From positions 3,162,001-3,226,000 of the forward strand of contig CM074134.1 of NCBI GenBank assembly GCA_037178625.1: 64,000 nt of DNA. The letters run 5' to 3'. The DNA comes from Skeletonema tropicum. Taxonomy: Eukaryota; Bacillariophyta; Thalassiosirophyceae; Thalassiosirales; Thalassiosiraceae. Positions 47,462-58,616 of this stretch are shown in pieces. The notes under the pieces are model-generated. The model was not told where the DNA came from. It was given only the letters and a program-made list of their open reading frames with translations, and did not search any database. Each line of letters starts with the position of its first letter. The first letter of the stretch is position 1. The position numbers and the translations under genes were made by a program.

Positions 47462-49084
47462 CACGGTCTCTCGAGCGTGACAATTTACATGTCAGTTTGT
47501 GACGAGACCTGAAGTGTGAGTTTTTCGAGTGATTTTAAATTTTTCGTTCGTCTCCGCCCGAACTCGTGTCGGCTCTACGGCATGCTACTGGACTGAGTGG
47601 GCACTATACACTTGATACGAATGAAATAAAACAGTAAATTTATATAATTATCAATCTATTCATCGTACAGTTCCATCGACTGCGTCAGTTTCTTCACTTT
47701 TGATCTTGTGACGTTCGTTTTGGTGGATTTTCAGTGCACGTTCTCCGATAAATCGCTGTCTACATCCACAACAAATATGAATTCGTGTATCCATCTTCAT
47801 GTAAGCACTGCGTAATGCCTCATCTTCGTGTTCAAAGTCATCCTGAACTCGAAGTGACGGGCATTCATTCATTTGTAATTCCCAATCAAGCAATTCCTCC
47901 TCCTCCTCCTGCTGCTCTTCATTTTCTTCTTCCTGAGGAGCTTCTTCTACAGCGGTCGGCTGCTGTGTCCTAACAACTTTGGCACGCTTCGATTTTGTAG
48001 CCTTCAACATGACTTTAATACCTTCCCATATCCATGAGGCGCTTTCAAATTGTAAAGCTTTCATTATCAATTCGTTTCGACGTTTCCCTCTCACTTGGCA
48101 GTACCTCCTCGACATCTTATTCCTTCTTGGGTGAAAACTCTCAATACTCTCCTCCGCCACATCACCAATACAGCGCCATAACTTGAGTGTGTTCACCAAT
48201 ACATCCGATAGCAGAGTGAACCATTTTAATTTGGTCGGAAGTTGTAGAGGGTTCTTGTCGCCAGAGAGAGGCGGGTCGACTACGATCAAGTTATGAATTT
48301 GTCTCTTCAATTCCTTGATGTTGTCTTCAAATTTTTGGATGGCAGCGTCATCCTGTTCTTTGGTGCTCATCATTGTCTTGCATAATTCATACCAGACCTT
48401 ATAAATCGCCACCATCTTATCTCTGTACTTCTTCATCGCCTCTCTCAAACTCGGCTCCTTCGCCTTCTTCATCATCTCATCATAAAGACGTCCTTGAATC
48501 TTCTCGGCGTTCTTGGCTAAAATCATGCAGTGCGGACCAACGATAACACCGTTAAAGTATACCTGAAGATCAACGTTGAATTCCTTTAGCGTATCCACAA
48601 TGATAATTTGAGAGAAGACTTCCATTGCAATACTTTCACACTACCCACGAAATAAAAGAGAATATAGCCGAAGCAGAAAGATTCGGGTGGACGGATTCAC
48701 GATATCTTTATGAGGGGGAGGACGAGAGGACTCTCTCCAGCACCAGCAGTGGAGACAATGATATTTGGACTAAACGCAGAAGATTTTATGCACGTGAATA
48801 TTGAACTGGTGACTGGGCATTGTTGATTTTGCCTGCACCTCAATAAGTTGGGCCCATCATGTCGGCGAAGGGTAGTAGAGTCAAGATTGGCTGGGTTTTC
48901 GAGGTGCAGGCATAATGGCGATGACGGTCTATGGGTCTGAAAATGGGTAATGATTCGCTAACAACGTGCTAGTTATTTCCGCGCAACAGGGTGTCAAAAA
49001 AGGTTTTTTTGAGCTTATTTTTAAAAACGAGGTTGGCCTCGTTTTCATGTAAATGTCCGTTTTCGACCCTCTCGAGAGACCGTG
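47462..49084. mobile_element. 1.62-kb DNA element with CAC...GTG ends and CCTT duplication
   Basis: The ends are perfect 14-bp inverted repeats, CACGGTCTCTCGAG, followed by weaker similarity. The 4-bp target CCTT is duplicated (47458-47461 and 49085-49088), and block A shows the empty site (AACCCCTTATTTT at about 30473). CAC/GTG ends plus a 4-bp duplication fit the Chapaev/CACTA (CMC) group, which is an inference from ends alone. It encodes one minus-strand ORF. Confidence 0.88.
47660..48625 (-). CDS. Transposon-encoded protein with C-terminal zinc finger, 321 aa
   Basis: The only ORF of the CAC...GTG element. Residues about 25-115 are helical and Lys/Glu-rich. GDVAEESIESFHPRRNKMSR at 155-174 has the ExxxExxH layout found after the last catalytic Glu of several DDE transposases. 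Residues 230-260 are a Glu/Gln run. A C2H2 finger with CCGCRQRF and ALKIHQNERH occupies about 284-306. No DDE Asp residues are visible, so this may be the C-terminal part of a larger transposase kept in a deleted element. Start MEVFSQII is the first Met, 52 bp after an in-frame break on the upstream side of the element. Confidence 0.55.
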   Translation of the reverse strand: MEVFSQIIIVDTLKEFNVDLQVYFNGVIVGPHCMILAKNAEKIQGRLYDEMMKKAKEPSLREAMKKYRDKMVAIYKVWYELCKTMMSTKEQDDAAIQKFEDNIKELKRQIHNLIVVDPPLSGDKNPLQLPTKLKWFTLLSDVLVNTLKLWRCIGDVAEESIESFHPRRNKMSRRYCQVRGKRRNELIMKALQFESASWIWEGIKVMLKATKSKRAKVVRTQQPTAVEEAPQEEENEEQQEEEEELLDWELQMNECPSLRVQDDFEHEDEALRSAYMKMDTRIHICCGCRQRFIGERALKIHQNERHKIKSEETDAVDGTVR

Positions 49085-49637
49085 CCTTATTTTAAAGCAA
49101 CTGAAGTGGGATCCTTTTCTCCCATGAGAACCATCTTCCCACTAATTTGGCAAACTGTGATGTTGTTTGGTATCCATTTTACCATGCTTAAGGGCCATAA
49201 AAGAGAAATCAATGTGGTCTATCAAGCTATGCTAGCTGACCCGTGTCACTCCGTCATTCAAACCTGCTACCGACGGCAGTTTGTGACAAAAAGAGTTCGA
49301 AACCATTCGGAAGCGAAGCTCACGGCAGAATGAAACGAAACCGAAACCCGAACTGAGTACTGGATTCAATACACTGTCGCGGATGTGCTTGCTGCATGCA
49401 TGGCCTGCTGGCCAGCTGTCGAACAATCTGTTCGGTCATTTGGATGGCTTCGCTTTTGATGTTGCCGTCAGAAGAACTTATGTATTGATGGGTCGTACTC
49501 AAGTTGTTATCTCTCGATCTTTCAAGGAGAGCATTAATTGCCTTTGGCGTTCTCATCATTCCTAAACCTACCAACCAACACAACAATAACATCCTCACCT
49601 CCTTCACGCAGGTCCACAAACAAAACGGACATCAAAA

Positions 49638-50685
49638 ATGACATCAACTTCAACCACAAAGCGAAAATACACATCAACATCATCGCCTCAACAGCAGTCA
49701 TCATCGTCGACCACCAAACAGTCGCATCGACATCATCACTGTCCGCCACTGGATGCTTCGAAGACTGCCTTGTTGATTGTTGACGTGCAGCCTGAATACT
49801 GGTGAGTACTTCTAGTTGAGAATACACATGCACTTTGTTCTGCTTCTGCTCTCTCTGCTCGCTGACACTTACACAATGTGCTCACAAACACTAACCATAT
49901 CCTACAAATAGGTCCGAATGCCCAGCAGTCCGTCACGATTTCCCCGACTTCCCATCCCACATCTCCTCCCTCATCCAAAACTGCCGCGCCCAAAACACCA
50001 AACGGATCATATGGGTTCGCGCCGACTACTTCCTACGAACATTCACCGTGGCTACATCAATTTGCACGGTTGCATGAGGGTAAGATACCTCCCGATTGTT
50101 CGTCCTTCGAGTGAATGGGAGGAGTTTGCAACACCATTGGAAGGAGAGATGATCATTACCAAAACATCGTGGAGTGCAACCTCCGGTGGTATAGGTCTCC
50201 TCGACACCTTAAAACAAGATGGAATCGATACTGTACTAGTCTGTGGCCTAATCACCAGTGTATGCGTCCAACACTCGGCATTTGGAGTGTTTGAGGCGGG
50301 ATATCGAACGATATTGGTAATGGATGCCTGTGCCGATCGGGGGAGGGAACGGCATGAGGCGGCTTTGGCGTTGTATGGGGATTACATGTATGAGTTGAGG
50401 AGTGTGGAGAGTTTGAAGTTGGAGTTGGAGGAGCAGCAGCAGGTGGTGGAGAGTGTGGTCAAGAAGAAGAAGAAGGGAGTTATGGAGCATGAGAATGAAT
50501 GCGCTCGTAGCAATAGTAAGGAGGTGATGATGTCTTCTTCAATAAGGAAAGAGTCTATCGCATTGCCTTCTCGTGAGGAAGGAGGTGGTCATGGAGATAA
50601 AAAGATGATGATCAAATCTGAATCCAATGATTCGCTGACATCTACAACGAGCTGTGATTATGATACTGTTTCCTCATCTCCATAG
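49638..50685 (+). pseudogene. Isochorismatase-like hydrolase, block B copy, two frameshifts
   Basis: Exon 1 (49638-49801) and the intron (49802-49911) match the intact block A gene. In exon 2 there is an extra T at 50030-50031 (GACTACTTCC against GACTACTCC) and an extra G at 50094 (CCCGATTG against CCCATTG). The combined +2 shift separates the exon-1 Asp from the Lys and Cys motifs, which remain open in another frame up to 50685. Neither insertion is in a homopolymer of the kind that usually causes sequencing error. The downstream tail is about 30 codons longer than in block A. Confidence 0.8.
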
Positions 50686-50822
50686 AGGACCATGTTCATG
50701 TTGGACGAGCTGCTGCTGCTGTGAAGAGTGAATGAATATGGATAGAGCAGAGAGCGATTTTGTGTGTATCTGTTGTAAAGAAGTGATAGTTGTGATAGTG
50801 TAAACTGGTTGTTTCTTGTTTA

Positions 50823-51431
50823 TTACTTCGTCACATCCAAGATAAGTTCTTTTCCATTCTCCTCAACAGCATCACGTAATGCATTCAATTTACTTTTGAT
50901 ACTCTCACTACCATCAGCATCACCAGAAGTATCAATGATATACTTTGTTATACCCATCTGCAGACATTCCTCAAGCTGATCACCACTGACTGATGGTACC
51001 ACCAAACGTGATTTTATAGTTGATCCTGGTACATCCAAGTAAGATAACTCTTCACATAATTGTACCAATTCATCGTCATATGATGTCAGTGGAGTATCGT
51101 CATCATTGTCCATCCTAATGGGAGCCAACAAAATGTTGGATATTTTACCCCCAAACTCAGATGTAGTATCAATTAAGCTAGCAACTTGTGCCGCTACAAG
51201 CATTGGATCGTCATCCAATAGATATTTTGGATTGAATATTCCAATGGATGTTTGTATACCGTCAAAATTAGTCATTACGCTTTGTATATTACTTGATATG
51301 TAGTCACCATCGTTGCTGTATTCAAAGCATAGATTGATATTTGAGGGTATGATTGTATTATTACGATGTTGCTTCTCTTTCGTCACGACAACAAGGTCAT
51401 GATATTGTGAAGGTAATAGGTGCAAAAAGAC

Positions 51432-51485
<54 letters not shown>

Positions 51486-51905
51486 ACCCAATGATTCAAT
51501 AAATCTAACCATCCCACTATCATCTTGTAATTGAAGTAGTTGCTGCGGCGGAGAAATTACCGATCCAGCCATACCCATCTCTTTTGCTGCTTCCAAAACT
51601 GCAGATGATGATGACTGGGACAGGGCAGCAGCACCAGTTGCTGTTACCGTTCTATCAACGTTTCGTAGATATGCAGTGATTTTACTTTCGTCGTGTATTG
51701 TCACGTGCTGACCAGATTGTGAATCATAGTATGTATTAGTGGATCCGTCGGTGCTGAACGTGAATCTCTGAATGCAGCTGTTGATCATTCGCCTACTTCT
51801 TCGTGCATTGCGGTGTATCATCATCGATGATCGACTTAAATGCATTGATGGAGAAAGATACAACATGATGATAAGCACTGCGCTTATAGTTAGAGAATGC
51901 AGCAA
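50823..51905 (-). CDS. Unrecognised 360-residue protein
   Basis: A single exon. Residues 1-18 are hydrophobic, followed by a basic stretch (MMIHRNARRSRRMINSC); starting at the internal Met of MMIHRNARR would give a plausible mitochondrial presequence. A Ser-Asn repeat near 137-155 is coded by nine GTTGCT hexamers (51432-51485). The C-terminal half is compact: IGIFNPKYLLDDDPML, GKISNILLAPIRMD, ITKYIIDTSGDADGSES, ELILDVTK, alternating strands and helices that could form a Rossmann or TIM-type fold, but I recognise no family. It is convergent with the hydrolase gene, 137 bp away. The block A copy is frameshifted, and 5' fragments lie at 29838 and 46318. Confidence 0.7.
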
Positions 51906-52036
51906 TAGCTCGACTACTCTCTCTCTCTCTCTAGAGATAAGTAGAGCATTATCTACACCTCAAATCATGGAGCGTTGAGCCTCAACACTGAGCATCTCTG
52001 AGCAGAGTGAAAAGTGTATCTCTTCATAGCAAGATT

Positions 52037-52175
52037 CGGAGAGGTTATTTCTGTGCTACGGTACAATACGTATCACTGGTATTGTGAATGAGAAAAGTAT
52101 CTGTAGATGGCTGAGAAGACTCTTGAGTCGACTGAGAGAGCTATATATTTCTCTGAAGGAGATCTGCCAAGAGAA
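52037..52175. repeat. 140-bp dispersed module, block B copy
   Basis: See 37157-37300; near-identical except for local base changes. Confidence 0.7.
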
Positions 52176-55130
52176 AGTCATGCAGGAAGCGTCCTTTCTT
52201 GTGTCTGCTGTCACATCTTATCTGGGCGTTGGGCGTTGCAGCGCGCACCTACCCTTCAGCCGTTCAGTGGGCCGACGTCTCGCAATTTTGTACGATCGTC
52301 GTGCATGCCGTATTTTGATACGCAGCGCCACACGCTAGCAAGAAGCCAAAGCACCCAGGGAGATGAGGCGCGCCCTCCGAAGCATGTATTTATCTCAACA
52401 AACCGTGGGCAAAGGGACGGTGATAACATCCACCTACATGAACAAAAGTCGAGAATTGTAGAGGAAGTGATGACCAATAATTGGACTCAAGAGCAAGAGC
52501 AAAAGCCCAGCCCCAGCCCGCCAACCTTGCAACAACCCAAAAGACAAATAAATCAAGCTCAAGCAACAATAGAGAAGAAGACTCATGGCATCCGCCAATA
52601 GAAGTAGACTTTTGCGGAGAAAAGGTAATAACAGTGTGTCCAACCAAGAGAGTCGGAAGTCAAACACCCAGCAACATGTTCGACAACAACGCGGTGGGCA
52701 AGAGGAGAAAACGTCAAAAGCAAAAGAGACAAGGCATCTAACCCTAACCAAGACAAGGAAAACGCCAGGCTATACTTCTTCGAAATTGAAAAAGGTATCA
52801 CCCATGCCCGCTGTCAAAGACTTTAAATTGGCAAGCAACAAATCTCAGCAGCATGATGATTTGCCAATAGCATTACAGTTACAGAAAGAGATGAATGCTC
52901 TCATTCAAGAATCACCGAAGCCTGAGCAGCCTGTCCATCCAATAGCTGGGCCCACAACATTTGTTGGCAAGAACGGTAATTCTGTCAACTGCATTCTCAT
53001 ATATGAATTGTTCGAAGAGGCCTTCTTCCTTTGTGAGGGTTGTAGAGATGTTTTATGCCAAAGAGAGCTGGACGAAGCAAGTGAGATTTCTGTTTCAGTT
53101 GACAGAGAGATGACAGGAAGTATTAAAATCAATAGAATGCCCATCTATGATCCTGCAGCTGCAGAAAATTTTAGAGAGAAGACAAATGAAGTGATTGAAT
53201 TCGCAAACGCTTTGGCAAGAAAGAGCTACATTGTCATGTGTAAATTGTTCGAAAAGGCCTTCTTGCTATGTGGGAAATGTAGCGAGGTTCTATGCCAAGG
53301 AGAGCTGCAAGAAAGTGAGCATTCTGCCCATTCTGTCCAAGTCGATAGAGAAATCACAGAAAGTATGGAAGAGGCCTTCTTGCTAAGTGAGAAATGTAGT
53401 GAGGTTCTAAGCCAAGGAGAGCTGGAAGAAAGTGAGCATTCTGCCCAAGGTGATAGAGAGATCACAGAAAGTATGAATATCAATATCAATGGAATGCCCA
53501 GCTATGATTCGATGACAGAAAACTTTAAAGGGAAGACAAAAGAATTAATTGAATTCACAAAAGCTTTGGAAGAAGAAAATTTTAGAGAAAAGAAAAGAAG
53601 CGCTTGAATTCACAAAAGCTTTGGAATTGGAAGAAGAGGCACAGATACAAAGGGAAGAGACAAAAGTAGGGGGGGGGCACACCCCAGATATTCGAATTTC
53701 AAACTTATTATATTCCATCCAATATTGATCAAATACCTTCGTCTATACCCCCAATAGAAATCCCCAAAGTTTGGTGGTGTTATATCTTTGCCTTGTGTGG
53801 ATATCAGCCTCCATAGGAGCACTTTTGGCCATCGTGGGATTGGATTTTGAGGCGAGTCGAGTCAAATATGGCGCCATCTGGTTAGCGAGACGATAGGAAT
53901 TAGTACATATCGCCAAACACCATCCACTCTTTTAGACCAACATACCCCCATGGCGGATTTGACAGTATAGACGTCCTACACATCATTATACATAATTACA
54001 TCAACAATAGAGACCATCATATCATCCTATATGGTATGGTTGGCCATTTTGTGCTTTTATCAGCAGCTCCAACCTGTTTGTCTTCCGAACACATATCAAA
54101 AATAGACATTTTGAGCCGCTCGACTTCTGCCCAGATAGTGAACAATCGATATCACGACCTGTTTCAAACAGTTAAGCACCTAACCAGTGGTCCTGTTCCT
54201 TTGTATAACCTTTGAGATGAATTTGGGCGGCTCTTTCGGTGGGTTTGGACGAAGACAGCCGAGTTATATTGTGTCACCGGTGCCGATCGTCTCGACCATC
54301 GACAACTCAATTTTGGCATCATATTCTGCAATATCTAAAATACCTCAGCATTTTCAAACCCCAACACACCACGATATTGTTTCAAATATATTGTAGCAAC
54401 GTTTGCGCACCATGGTATTGCTGTGGGTTACTGGTTCTATCTAATATATACTCATGTGTGGTGAAATTTGAGCCATCAAAATAGGTGATTTTTAGCGTTT
54501 TGGGCATATAGCGTCCACTTTACGACTTGTTCAACCCCAACTGCTACGCAGCATCGATGATAGTAACCAATAGAAGGGTGTTGTATGGTCGAATGGGGTT
54601 TGCAGCCATCGTATTATCCTACATCGGCATCGTATGGCTCCATGCGTTGAGTCGAGAATCATGTTCTGTGGCAGGCTTAGATTAGACATATCATATCCTG
54701 TTCTGTTACATATAGCAAATAAAGATGACCTGCTCTAGTCAGACTATATTGGAAGGTGTTGTTTATATTTAAATGCTGTGAATGAGCTCCACTTTCATAA
54801 AACGAAAAAAGGCGCAGTGATTTTGTTGTATAATTATATGTCGTCCTACCGGTAGAGCGAGATGATTGAGCGGTTATCGTCGCTTGTATCAGACACTGAT
54901 CGACTGGAACATCCAATATGATCAATATCATCGATTGGTGCTGTTGTTTGGGTTATGATATGCCCTTAGCATCCATATCAAGCCATGAGGAGCTCTCTGA
55001 GCTGATCCGATGTCTCACAATTTGGCACCAAAGTTTAGTATTATGATCCCATCAATTGGTACCATCACCAAATCAACCTACCAACCAATGCCTATTAGTC
55101 AAATAATGATGTTTACAAGGATGGGTGCTG

Positions 55131-55490
55131 CTGTATTAAACAGAGTGTTGTGAAAATCCATAGATATTCCGTGCATAGATGGATGATGCAAATGGTCTTT
55201 CAGACACATCATTAGTTGCTGCAACTCCGTCATCTATCATTGTCCAAGCATTAGGCGCCATCGTTGCATTAGCCACCATTGCTGCCGTTGCATTAGTCAC
55301 CATTGTTGTATTAAGAGAGTATTGTAAAGATCCATACCATAGTTGCGTTGATGCAAATGATCTTTCAGACACATCATTAGTTGCTGAAACTCCATTTGTG
55401 CCATTGTGACGATTCAATGCTTCCATCATTGTCCCAGCATTAGCCGCCATCGCTGCATTAGCCACCATTGCTGTCGTTGCATTAGCTGCC
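55131..55490. repeat. Two tandem copies of about 180 bp inside the hAT-like element
   Basis: GATGCAAATG.TCTTTCAGAC and ACATCATTAGTTGCTG recur 180 bp apart, followed by short GCATTAGCCACCATTGCTG copies. This makes an open minus frame of 119 codons that is probably incidental. Confidence 0.7.
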
Positions 55491-55802
55491 CCCAATCATT
55501 CTAGCGTTGGCTGCTGATTCGTCACCGTTGCTGTCATCCATTGGATGAAATTCGCCTACACGGCCAGGTGGTTGATGATTGCATGCATCCGTTGCCTCGG
55601 CATCGTTCGCCGCCATTGCATCGTTATTCCCATCCATTCTTATCGTCCGAGCAAGCTAATAATGCCGGCATCATCGGCTTGGTGTCCGATCATGTGTTGA
55701 GTCTTTTGAACATTGGCTCAGCATCGGCATCTATCGGCATTTTGTCAGAAAATCGGCTGGTTGGGCAGCTTAATCTCCACCGGGTGAACACTTGAGACCA
55801 CC

Positions 55803-55853
55803 AAACTCAACAGGCACATAGACGGGGGTATAGTCTATGTGCCTGTTGAGTTT
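55803..55853. repeat. Perfect 21-bp stem, 9-base loop
   Basis: 55803-55823 pairs exactly with 55833-55853 (stem starts AAACTCAACAGGCACATAG). It lies 165 bp from the right end of the hAT-like element. Confidence 0.92.
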
Positions 55854-56326
55854 CATAGTGTGAGAGGAAGTAATAGCAGAGATTAAGCTGACAAAGGGTG
55901 TTATTTCTTACTCCGATTGGGAGATGGCCAAATTTGGCCATGGTCAAAAAGTTTGACAGAAAAACTTGGCGCGCACAACTCGTGACTCACAAAAAAACAC
56001 AGGGTTTGCCCCCCCCTAACAAAAGTCATAGTAGAAGTGGAACAAGAAGAGGTGGATAGACTTAACAAGCTGCTCCCTCAAGCTTTGTGGATGCTATTGA
56101 ATAATGAGCGGAGGCAAGAATTGTTTACATCGGACCATATTCGCTCTCTCATCAGACTTCTTGATGAAGATTCATTTGCAAAAAAGAGCACATACAAGAG
56201 AGATGATTTGTTAGCAGAGTTGGAAAAGATAAATGACGAAAATCCTGACCTACTGCAAGTTGCTGCTAGATTGTATTTATAACGTAACAGAAAATTCATA
56301 GAGTGCCATGTGTCTGGCAGAAGTGG

Positions 56327-56545
56327 CAAAGGGCGGACCGCCTTTGTTCGGCTGGAGCTGGAGGGTTGTTCCCTCTTGCTCGATGAGGCTCCCGCACCAA
56401 CTAACTCATCAGAACGCATTAGCGAAGTGGTTAGAGGGGGAGCCATTGTTGCTGCAAGGGTAGTAGTCGGTGCGGAAACTGGGAATACTTTGGTGTGGTG
56501 GGTAACAATGAAGCGGGGAGAAAGGAAAGGAGGGGATAGGGATAC
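56327..56545 (+). repeat. Dispersed 3'-flank repeat R5, copy 3
   Basis: Nearly identical to copy 1 at 39100; both follow the first family C gene of their block. Confidence 0.7.
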
Positions 56546-56828
56546 TTAGCGTTCAATTATTTTAGACAAAAAACAATGTCAGAAGAGAGAATGTCATGCA
56601 GGAAGCGTCCTTTCTTGTGTCTGCTGTCACATCTGGGCGTTGGCTGGGCGTTGCAGCGCGCACCCTTCAGCCGTTCAGTGGGCCGACGTCTCGCAATTTT
56701 GTACAATCGTCGTGCATGCCGTACATATTTTGATTCGAATCATAAATAAATACAAAGTTAATCAGCACAAGAAGCCAAGAACAGGTACACCACTACCTAC
56801 AACCTACATTTATCTAATGAGAAGAGGG

Positions 56829-58406
56829 ATGAACCGCCCTCCGAAGCATGTATTTATTACAACAAACCGTGGGCAAAGGGACGGTGATAACATCCACCTA
56901 CATGAACAAAAGTCGAGAATTGTAGAGGAAGTGATGACCAATAATTGGACTCAAGAGCAAGAGCAAAAGCCCAGCCCCAGCCCGCCAACCTTGCCCTTGC
57001 CCTTGCAACAACCCAAAAGACAAATAAATCAAGCTCAAGCAACAATAGAGAAGAAGACTCATGGCATCCGCCAATATAGAAGTAGACTTTTGCGGAGAAA
57101 AGGTAATAACAGTGTGTCCAACCAAGAGAGTCGGAAGTCAAACACCCAGCAACATGTTCGACAACAACGCGGTGGGCAAGAGGGGAAAACGTCAAAAGCA
57201 AAAGAGACAAGGCATCTAACTCTAACCCTAACCAAGACAAGGAAAACGCCAGGCTATACTTCTTCGAAATTGAAAAAGGTATCACCCATGCCCGCTGTCA
57301 AAGACTTTAAATTGGCAAGCAACAAATCTCAGCAGCATGATGATTTGCCAATAGCATTACAGTTACAGAAAGAGATGAATGCTCTCATTCAAGAATCACC
57401 TAAGTCTGAGCAGCCTGTCGATCCAACAACTGGGCCAACAACATTTGTTGGCAAGAACGGTAATTCTGTCAACTGCATTCTCATATATGAATTGTTCGAA
57501 GAGGCCTTCTTCTTATGTGAGTGTTGTAGAGATGTTTTATGCCAAAGAGAGCTGGACGAAGCAAGTGAGATTTCTGTTTCAGTTGACGGAGAAATGACAG
57601 GAAGTATTTCTATCTATGATCCTGTAGCTGCAGAAAATTTTAGAGAGAAGACAAATGAAGTGATTGAATTCGCAAACGCTTTGGCAAGAAAGAGCTACAT
57701 TGTCATGTATAAATTGTTCGAAAAGGCATTCTTGCTATGTGGGTGTGGGAAATGTAGATGTAGCGAGGTTCTATGCCAAGGAGAGTTGCGAGAAAGTGAG
57801 CATTCTGTCCAAGTCGATAGAGAAATCACAGAAAGTATGGAAGAGGCCTTCTTGCTAAGTGAGAAATGTAGTGAGGTTCTAAGCCAAGGAGAGCTGGAAG
57901 AAGGTGAGCATTCTGTCCATTCTGCCCAAGGTGATAGAGAGATCACAGAAAGTATGAATATCAATATCAATGGAATGCCCAGCTATGATTCGATGACAGA
58001 AAACTTTAAAGGGAAGACAAAAGAATTGATTGAATTCACAAAAGCTTTGGAAGAAGAAAATTTTAGAGAGAAAACAAAAGAAGCGCTTGAATTCACAAAA
58101 GCTTTGGAATTGGAAGAAGAGGCACAGATACAAAGGGAAGAGACAAAAGTCATAGTAGAAGTGGAACAAGAAGAGGTGGATAGACTTAACAAGCTGCTCC
58201 CTCAAGCTTTGTGGATGCTATTGAATAATGAGCGGAGGCAAGAATTGTTTACATCGGACCATATTCGCTCCCTCATCAGACTTCTTGATGAAGATTCATT
58301 TGCAAAAAAGAGCACATACAAGAGAGATGATTTGTTAGCAGAGTTGGAAAAGATAAATGACGAAAATCCTGACCTACTGCAAGTTGCTGCTAGATTGTAT
58401 TTATAA
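56829..58406 (+). CDS. Family C protein, copy C4, intact (525 aa)
   Basis: The start MNRPPKHVF is the ATG shared with C2; an in-frame ATG 12 bp upstream is also possible. Residues 1-200 are Gln/Lys/Ser-rich and basic. A Cys module repeats three times: near 219 (ELFEEAFFLCECCRDVLCQ), 293 (KLFEKAFLLC...CSEVLCQ) and 336 (MEEAFLLSEKCSEVLSQ), each followed by an acidic stretch and REITESM-like ending. A helical repeat also occurs three times: near 269, 390 and 410 (ENFREKT.E..EF..AL). The last 90 residues (LNKLLPQALWMLLNNERR...) look helical and are the best-conserved part among copies. I recognise no known family. It is the only fully open copy of four; C1-C3 are broken. No signal peptide or membrane segment is evident. 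Confidence 0.7.
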   Translation: MNRPPKHVFITTNRGQRDGDNIHLHEQKSRIVEEVMTNNWTQEQEQKPSPSPPTLPLPLQQPKRQINQAQATIEKKTHGIRQYRSRLLRRKGNNSVSNQESRKSNTQQHVRQQRGGQEGKTSKAKETRHLTLTLTKTRKTPGYTSSKLKKVSPMPAVKDFKLASNKSQQHDDLPIALQLQKEMNALIQESPKSEQPVDPTTGPTTFVGKNGNSVNCILIYELFEEAFFLCECCRDVLCQRELDEASEISVSVDGEMTGSISIYDPVAAENFREKTNEVIEFANALARKSYIVMYKLFEKAFLLCGCGKCRCSEVLCQGELRESEHSVQVDREITESMEEAFLLSEKCSEVLSQGELEEGEHSVHSAQGDREITESMNININGMPSYDSMTENFKGKTKELIEFTKALEEENFREKTKEALEFTKALELEEEAQIQREETKVIVEVEQEEVDRLNKLLPQALWMLLNNERRQELFTSDHIRSLIRLLDEDSFAKKSTYKRDDLLAELEKINDENPDLLQVAARLYL

Positions 58407-58431
58407 CGTAACAGAAAATTTATAGAGTGCC

Positions 58432-58616
58432 ATGACCACCTTTGTTCGGCTGGAGCTGGAGCTGGAGCTGGAGGGTTGTTCCCTCTTCCTCTTGCTCTTG
58501 CTCGATGAGGCTCCCGCACCAACTAACTCATCAGAACGCATTGGTGAAGTGGTTAGAGGGGGGGGCATGGTTGCTGCAAGGGTGGTAGTCGGTGCGGCAA
58601 CTGGAATCCCACTTTG
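58432..58616 (+). repeat. Dispersed 3'-flank repeat R5, copy 4
   Basis: Nearly identical to copy 2 (41183). Here it runs directly into the next tandem unit (CCCACTTTGACTTTGATG). Confidence 0.7.

Larger units (their letters stand above)
53667..56018. mobile_element. 2.35-kb hAT-like non-autonomous element
   Basis: The ends are TA-G(9)-CA and, inverted, TA-G(8)-CA. The target ACAAAAG (ACAAAAGT if the T is counted) is duplicated at 53660-53666 and 56019-56025, and C4 shows the uninterrupted site. A 7-8 bp duplication with TAGGG-type ends fits hAT elements. There is no transposase; the longest frame is the Ala/Thr/Asn-rich repeat at 55136-55495. Confidence 0.82.
52585..56282 (+). pseudogene. Family C gene, copy C3, interrupted by a hAT-like element
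   Basis: The frame 52585-53607 (340 residues) starts MASANRSRLL, holds all three Cys modules, and stops after ENFREKKRSA because of the same 2-bp loss as C2. About 50 bp further on, the gene is split at ACAAAAGT by the 2.35-kb element. The 3' part resumes at 56019 and reads on to LLQVAARLYL at 56282. The shared 2-bp loss in C2 and C3 suggests the frameshift predates the block duplication or spread by conversion. Confidence 0.7.
45893..58615. repeat. Segmental duplication, block B
   Basis: Direct copy of block A (29402-41369). It carries three insertions absent from A: 46687-47198, 47462-49084 and 53667-56018. It lacks A's 30766-34539 element. Confidence 0.9.
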
